NCBI GenBank assembly: GCA_002474345.1
Contig: DKQD01000017.1
Location: 1-17,768 of the forward strand
DNA length: 17,768 bases
Source of the DNA: Bacteriovoracaceae bacterium UBA7317
GTDB taxonomy: Bacteria > Bdellovibrionota > Bacteriovoracia > Bacteriovoracales > Bacteriovoracaceae
Direction: 5' to 3'
In this document: piece by piece, positions 15,525-17,768 of the stretch
Layout: every line of letters starts with the position of its first letter
Position numbering within the stretch: the first letter of the stretch is position 1
Program-made: the position numbers and the translations under genes
Notes under the pieces: model-generated
What the model was told of the DNA's origin: nothing
The model's database searches: none
What the model saw: only the letters and a program-made list of their open reading frames with translations

Positions 15525-15845
15525 ATGAAAAAAGAGCTTCAAATAAATACTTTAGTCGGATTATTACTTTTGCTTTCTTCATGTAAAAGTGAGAAATTTG
15601 ATAAAAAGATATGCACAAATCTTCTTTTTCAAAAATATAAAAATACACTCACGTTAAATAAAATTAAATCATTTAAGAAGAACTGCAAAAACATACAAAT
15701 TGACTATAGTATGAAAATTTGCCAAAAGGCATTTGGTCAATTTTTTTTAGGAGTCAAAGAAAATACTTTGAAAAAAAGGTTTGGTGCCCAAATAATGAAT
15801 TGTTTCACTAAAAGCCAAATAAAAAAAGTTAAAGGGAAAAATTAA
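15525..15845 (+). CDS. Small cysteine-containing lipoprotein, function unknown
   Basis: 106 aa from ATG 15525. A longer frame from 15489 adds 12 residues that would spoil the signal peptide, so it is not preferred. MKKELQ followed by a hydrophobic run and LLSSC gives a clear lipobox with C20 as the lipidated residue. The mature protein is short, strongly basic (many Lys) and has four further cysteines, enough for two disulfides. No family is recognised. It is transcribed away from the second sensor across a shared promoter region. Its TAA stop shares the bases TTAA with the stop of the convergent acyl-CoA dehydrogenase. A periplasmic partner of the sensor is possible but only by position. Confidence 0.65.
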   Translation: MKKELQINTLVGLLLLLSSCKSEKFDKKICTNLLFQKYKNTLTLNKIKSFKKNCKNIQIDYSMKICQKAFGQFFLGVKENTLKKRFGAQIMNCFTKSQIKKVKGKN

Positions 15846-17017
15846 AGGCCCATTCTTCTTGCAGCAAGATCCATCATAATTTCTTCAGACCCTCCTCCTA
15901 TGGCCATAACCCTTACTTCCCTATATATTCTTTCCGTTTTACATTCACGAATATAACTAATTCCACCCATTATTTGCATCGCCTCTCTGGCAACTAACTC
16001 CAGCATTTTTGTAGCTTGAACTTTTAAAAGGGATATATCGGCAGCTTCAGAGGAACCATTTTGAATATTCCAAGCACAAATTTCAAGATAAGCAGCGGTT
16101 GAATTAATCCTTCTATACATCTCTGCAAATTTGTGTTGAATGACCTGATGCTGGGAAAGGTTCTTACCAAATGTTTTTCTTAGTTTGGCCCATGAAGCAG
16201 CCTCTTCAAAAGCAGCAAGTGCATAACCGACAGCAGCTGCAGCCATACCAATTCTTTCATTATTAAAATTATTAACAATAATTTTGAAACCTTGATTTTC
16301 TTTTCCAATAATTTGATCAGCTGGAACTTTAACATTATCAAAATAGATGGTAGCAGTATCTGAACATAACCATCCCTGTTTCGGTCCAACCGATGTTCTT
16401 GAGACCCCCTTCGCATCAGCTGGAATTAAAATTAAAGATACTCCTCCAATACCATCGCCACCAGTTCTAACTGCCGTTGTAAACCAATTGGCCTTAAGAC
16501 CTCCTGTTATAAAGGTTTTGGAACCATTTATAACAAAATGGTCTCCTTCTCTCTTAGCAGTCGTCTTAATATTGCTCACATCGGAGCCTCCAGAAGGCTC
16601 TGTAATTGCTAGACTTATATGATGAGTTCCCTTAATTACATCAGGAGCAACTCTCTTTTTCATTTCATCAGAACCAAAATTAAGAATTGGAGGAAGAGCA
16701 ATAGAGTGAACAGTAAAGGCTGCACCAAAACCACCGGCACCTGGCCTTGCTAATTCTTCAGCTGTAATAAGAGTGTGAAAGATATCAATTCCTTCACTTA
16801 CCCCTCCGTATTCCTCGGGGTAACCCAATTGAAAGAGACCTATTTCTCCAGCTTTTTTATAATATTCAAGAGGTATATCACCGTCTTTTTCCCATTGATC
16901 AATATTGGGAATAATTTCTTTATCTAGAAAAGGTCTTAAAATTTTGTTTTTCCAATCTTTATGGGTTTCATTATAAAAAGGAGAATTAAGCCTGATTCCA
17001 TCAAATGTTAATTCCAT
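15842..17017 (-). CDS. Acyl-CoA dehydrogenase (391 aa)
   Basis: Standard-length FAD-dependent acyl-CoA dehydrogenase. The N-terminal helical domain is followed by ITEPSGGSD (138-146) and NGSKTFITGG (164-173) in the middle domain. The C-terminal domain has FGKNLSQHQ, MGGISYIRECKTERIYRE and GGGSEEIMM. The residue aligned with the MCAD base near the C-terminus is Gly. Instead E254 in FNNERIGMA occupies the helix-G position used by isovaleryl-CoA and long-chain enzymes, so it is the likely base. AGGAG lies 5 nt before the ATG. It follows the partial acyl-CoA dehydrogenase by 43 bp on the same strand and is probably co-transcribed. It overlaps the convergent lipoprotein stop by 4 bp. The substrate could be branched, long-chain or another acyl-CoA; sequence does not settle it. 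Confidence 0.94.
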   Translation of the reverse strand: MELTFDGIRLNSPFYNETHKDWKNKILRPFLDKEIIPNIDQWEKDGDIPLEYYKKAGEIGLFQLGYPEEYGGVSEGIDIFHTLITAEELARPGAGGFGAAFTVHSIALPPILNFGSDEMKKRVAPDVIKGTHHISLAITEPSGGSDVSNIKTTAKREGDHFVINGSKTFITGGLKANWFTTAVRTGGDGIGGVSLILIPADAKGVSRTSVGPKQGWLCSDTATIYFDNVKVPADQIIGKENQGFKIIVNNFNNERIGMAAAAVGYALAAFEEAASWAKLRKTFGKNLSQHQVIQHKFAEMYRRINSTAAYLEICAWNIQNGSSEAADISLLKVQATKMLELVAREAMQIMGGISYIRECKTERIYREVRVMAIGGGSEEIMMDLAARRMGL

Positions 17018-17060
17018 ACCATCTCCTAAAAGCTTAATGAATTAGTTTAGTTCTTAATAC

Positions 17061-17768
17061 CTAATCCTTAGGTAAAGTACCCATAAGCTTAGAAATTATA
17101 CCAAGCATAACCTCGTCCGCCCCACCACCAATAGAAGCAAGACGACAATCACGGTAAATACGTGAGACGTAATTATTCCAGGTAAAACCCATACCTCCCC
17201 AATACTGAAGGCAGGCATCTGAGACTTCCCTTATAAGCCTGCCACCTTTTAACTTTGCCATAGAAGCCATCATAGTAACGTCGGTACCATTAACATAATC
17301 GGTGCAGGCCCTATAAATTAGTGACCTCAAAGACTCAATTTCTGTTTTCAATTCCGCCAAGCGAAAATGAAGATTTTGATTGGACAATAGAGGTTTCCCG
17401 AAAACCACTCTTTGGGAGGTATATTCGATCGTCTTTTCAATACACATTTCCATTGGAACAAGAAGACTGGCGGCCGCAAATAATCTTTCCTCTTGAAATT
17501 GAAGCATTTGAAGAGTAAACCCTTCTCCTTCCTTTCCAATTCTATAACGACAGGGAACTCGCACATTATCGAAAAAGACAGGTGCGGTATCCGAACTCCT
17601 AAGCCCCAATTTTTCTATACGACCACCGACACTAACACCGGGAGTTTTCGAAGGAATAATAATGAGTGATTTATTTTTATGATGATGACCTTCACTTGTA
17701 TTCACAAGAGTGCAAAAATAATCGGCCTGAGTGGAATTTGTAATCCACATTTTTTGACCGTTTATAAC
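17061..17768 (-). CDS. Acyl-CoA dehydrogenase (5' end cut by window)
   Basis: The frame runs to the window edge: six codons upstream of the ATG at 17750 read VINGQK, completing the family motif VINGQKMWITNS, so the gene continues outside. The visible 235 residues contain the end of the middle domain and the full C-terminal helical domain, with QRVVFGKPL, QYWGGMGFTWNN and SRIYRDCRLASIGGGADEVM. As in its neighbour, the MCAD-type Glu is replaced by Gly, and the Glu of FQEERLFAA is in the helix-G position, predicting IVD/LCAD-type catalysis. The pair is tandem, 43 bp apart. Either two enzymes of one pathway or two subunits of a hetero-oligomer would fit; the first is simpler because both keep a base. 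Confidence 0.93.
   Translation of the reverse strand, partial: VINGQKMWITNSTQADYFCTLVNTSEGHHHKNKSLIIIPSKTPGVSVGGRIEKLGLRSSDTAPVFFDNVRVPCRYRIGKEGEGFTLQMLQFQEERLFAAASLLVPMEMCIEKTIEYTSQRVVFGKPLLSNQNLHFRLAELKTEIESLRSLIYRACTDYVNGTDVTMMASMAKLKGGRLIREVSDACLQYWGGMGFTWNNYVSRIYRDCRLASIGGGADEVMLGIISKLMGTLPKD

Noticed and set aside
1..17768. CRISPR arrays, tRNAs, rRNA, transposons or phage genes
   Set aside because: No regularly spaced direct repeats, cloverleaf-like segment, transposase or integrase motif was seen on either strand.

Overview
The window reads as a low-G+C, Gram-negative chromosomal segment with short intergenic gaps. It has a lipoprotein with a lipobox, secreted cysteine proteins, 7TM sensors and a eukaryote-like set of fatty-acid degradation enzymes. 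My best guess is the Bdellovibrionota (Bacteriovorax/Halobacteriovorax-like predatory bacteria). This is inferred from gene style only; no rRNA or other marker gene is present.

Layout. Positions 1-3787 (+) hold the 3' part of an old-yellow-enzyme-type NADH:flavin oxidoreductase, a 597-aa acyl-CoA dehydrogenase starting at TTG, and a gamma-butyrobetaine dioxygenase-like 2-oxoglutarate oxygenase. Positions 3800-5543 (-) hold an overlapping pair: a zinc-independent quinone oxidoreductase, then a short-chain dehydrogenase. A 149-bp divergent promoter region carrying a perfect inverted repeat separates this pair from a MFE-1/FadB-like bifunctional enzyme (5693-7804, +). Convergent to that is a saccharopine-dehydrogenase-like / trans-acting enoyl reductase protein (7825-9060, -). 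Positions 15842-17768 (-) hold two tandem acyl-CoA dehydrogenases, the upstream one cut by the window edge. Together these flanks are a lipid/acyl-CoA catabolism region: dehydrogenation, hydration and second dehydrogenation are all covered, but no thiolase is seen here.

Embedded in it, from about 9.1 to 15.85 kb, is a visibly more A/T-rich block of a different kind. It contains a 7TMR-DISM sensor (9246-11780, +), a secreted DUF411 metal-binding protein (11834-12316, +), a secreted 14-cysteine protein ending in two TNFR-like repeats (12325-13158, -), a second membrane sensor with a HAMP-like linker (13274-15334, -) and a small Cys-rich lipoprotein (15525-15845, +). The two sensors have unrelated input halves but share the same ~400-residue C-terminal half: a PAS-like domain followed by an all-helical region with a conserved end. 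I see no kinase, cyclase, GGDEF, EAL or methyl-accepting signature in it. This shared, unexplained output module is the best candidate for an undescribed system in the window.

The longest gene-free stretches are about 190 bp (15335-15524) and 185 bp (9061-9245). Both are divergent promoter regions, and each contains a short palindrome around an A/T core. No tRNA, rRNA, CRISPR array, transposase or integrase was seen.
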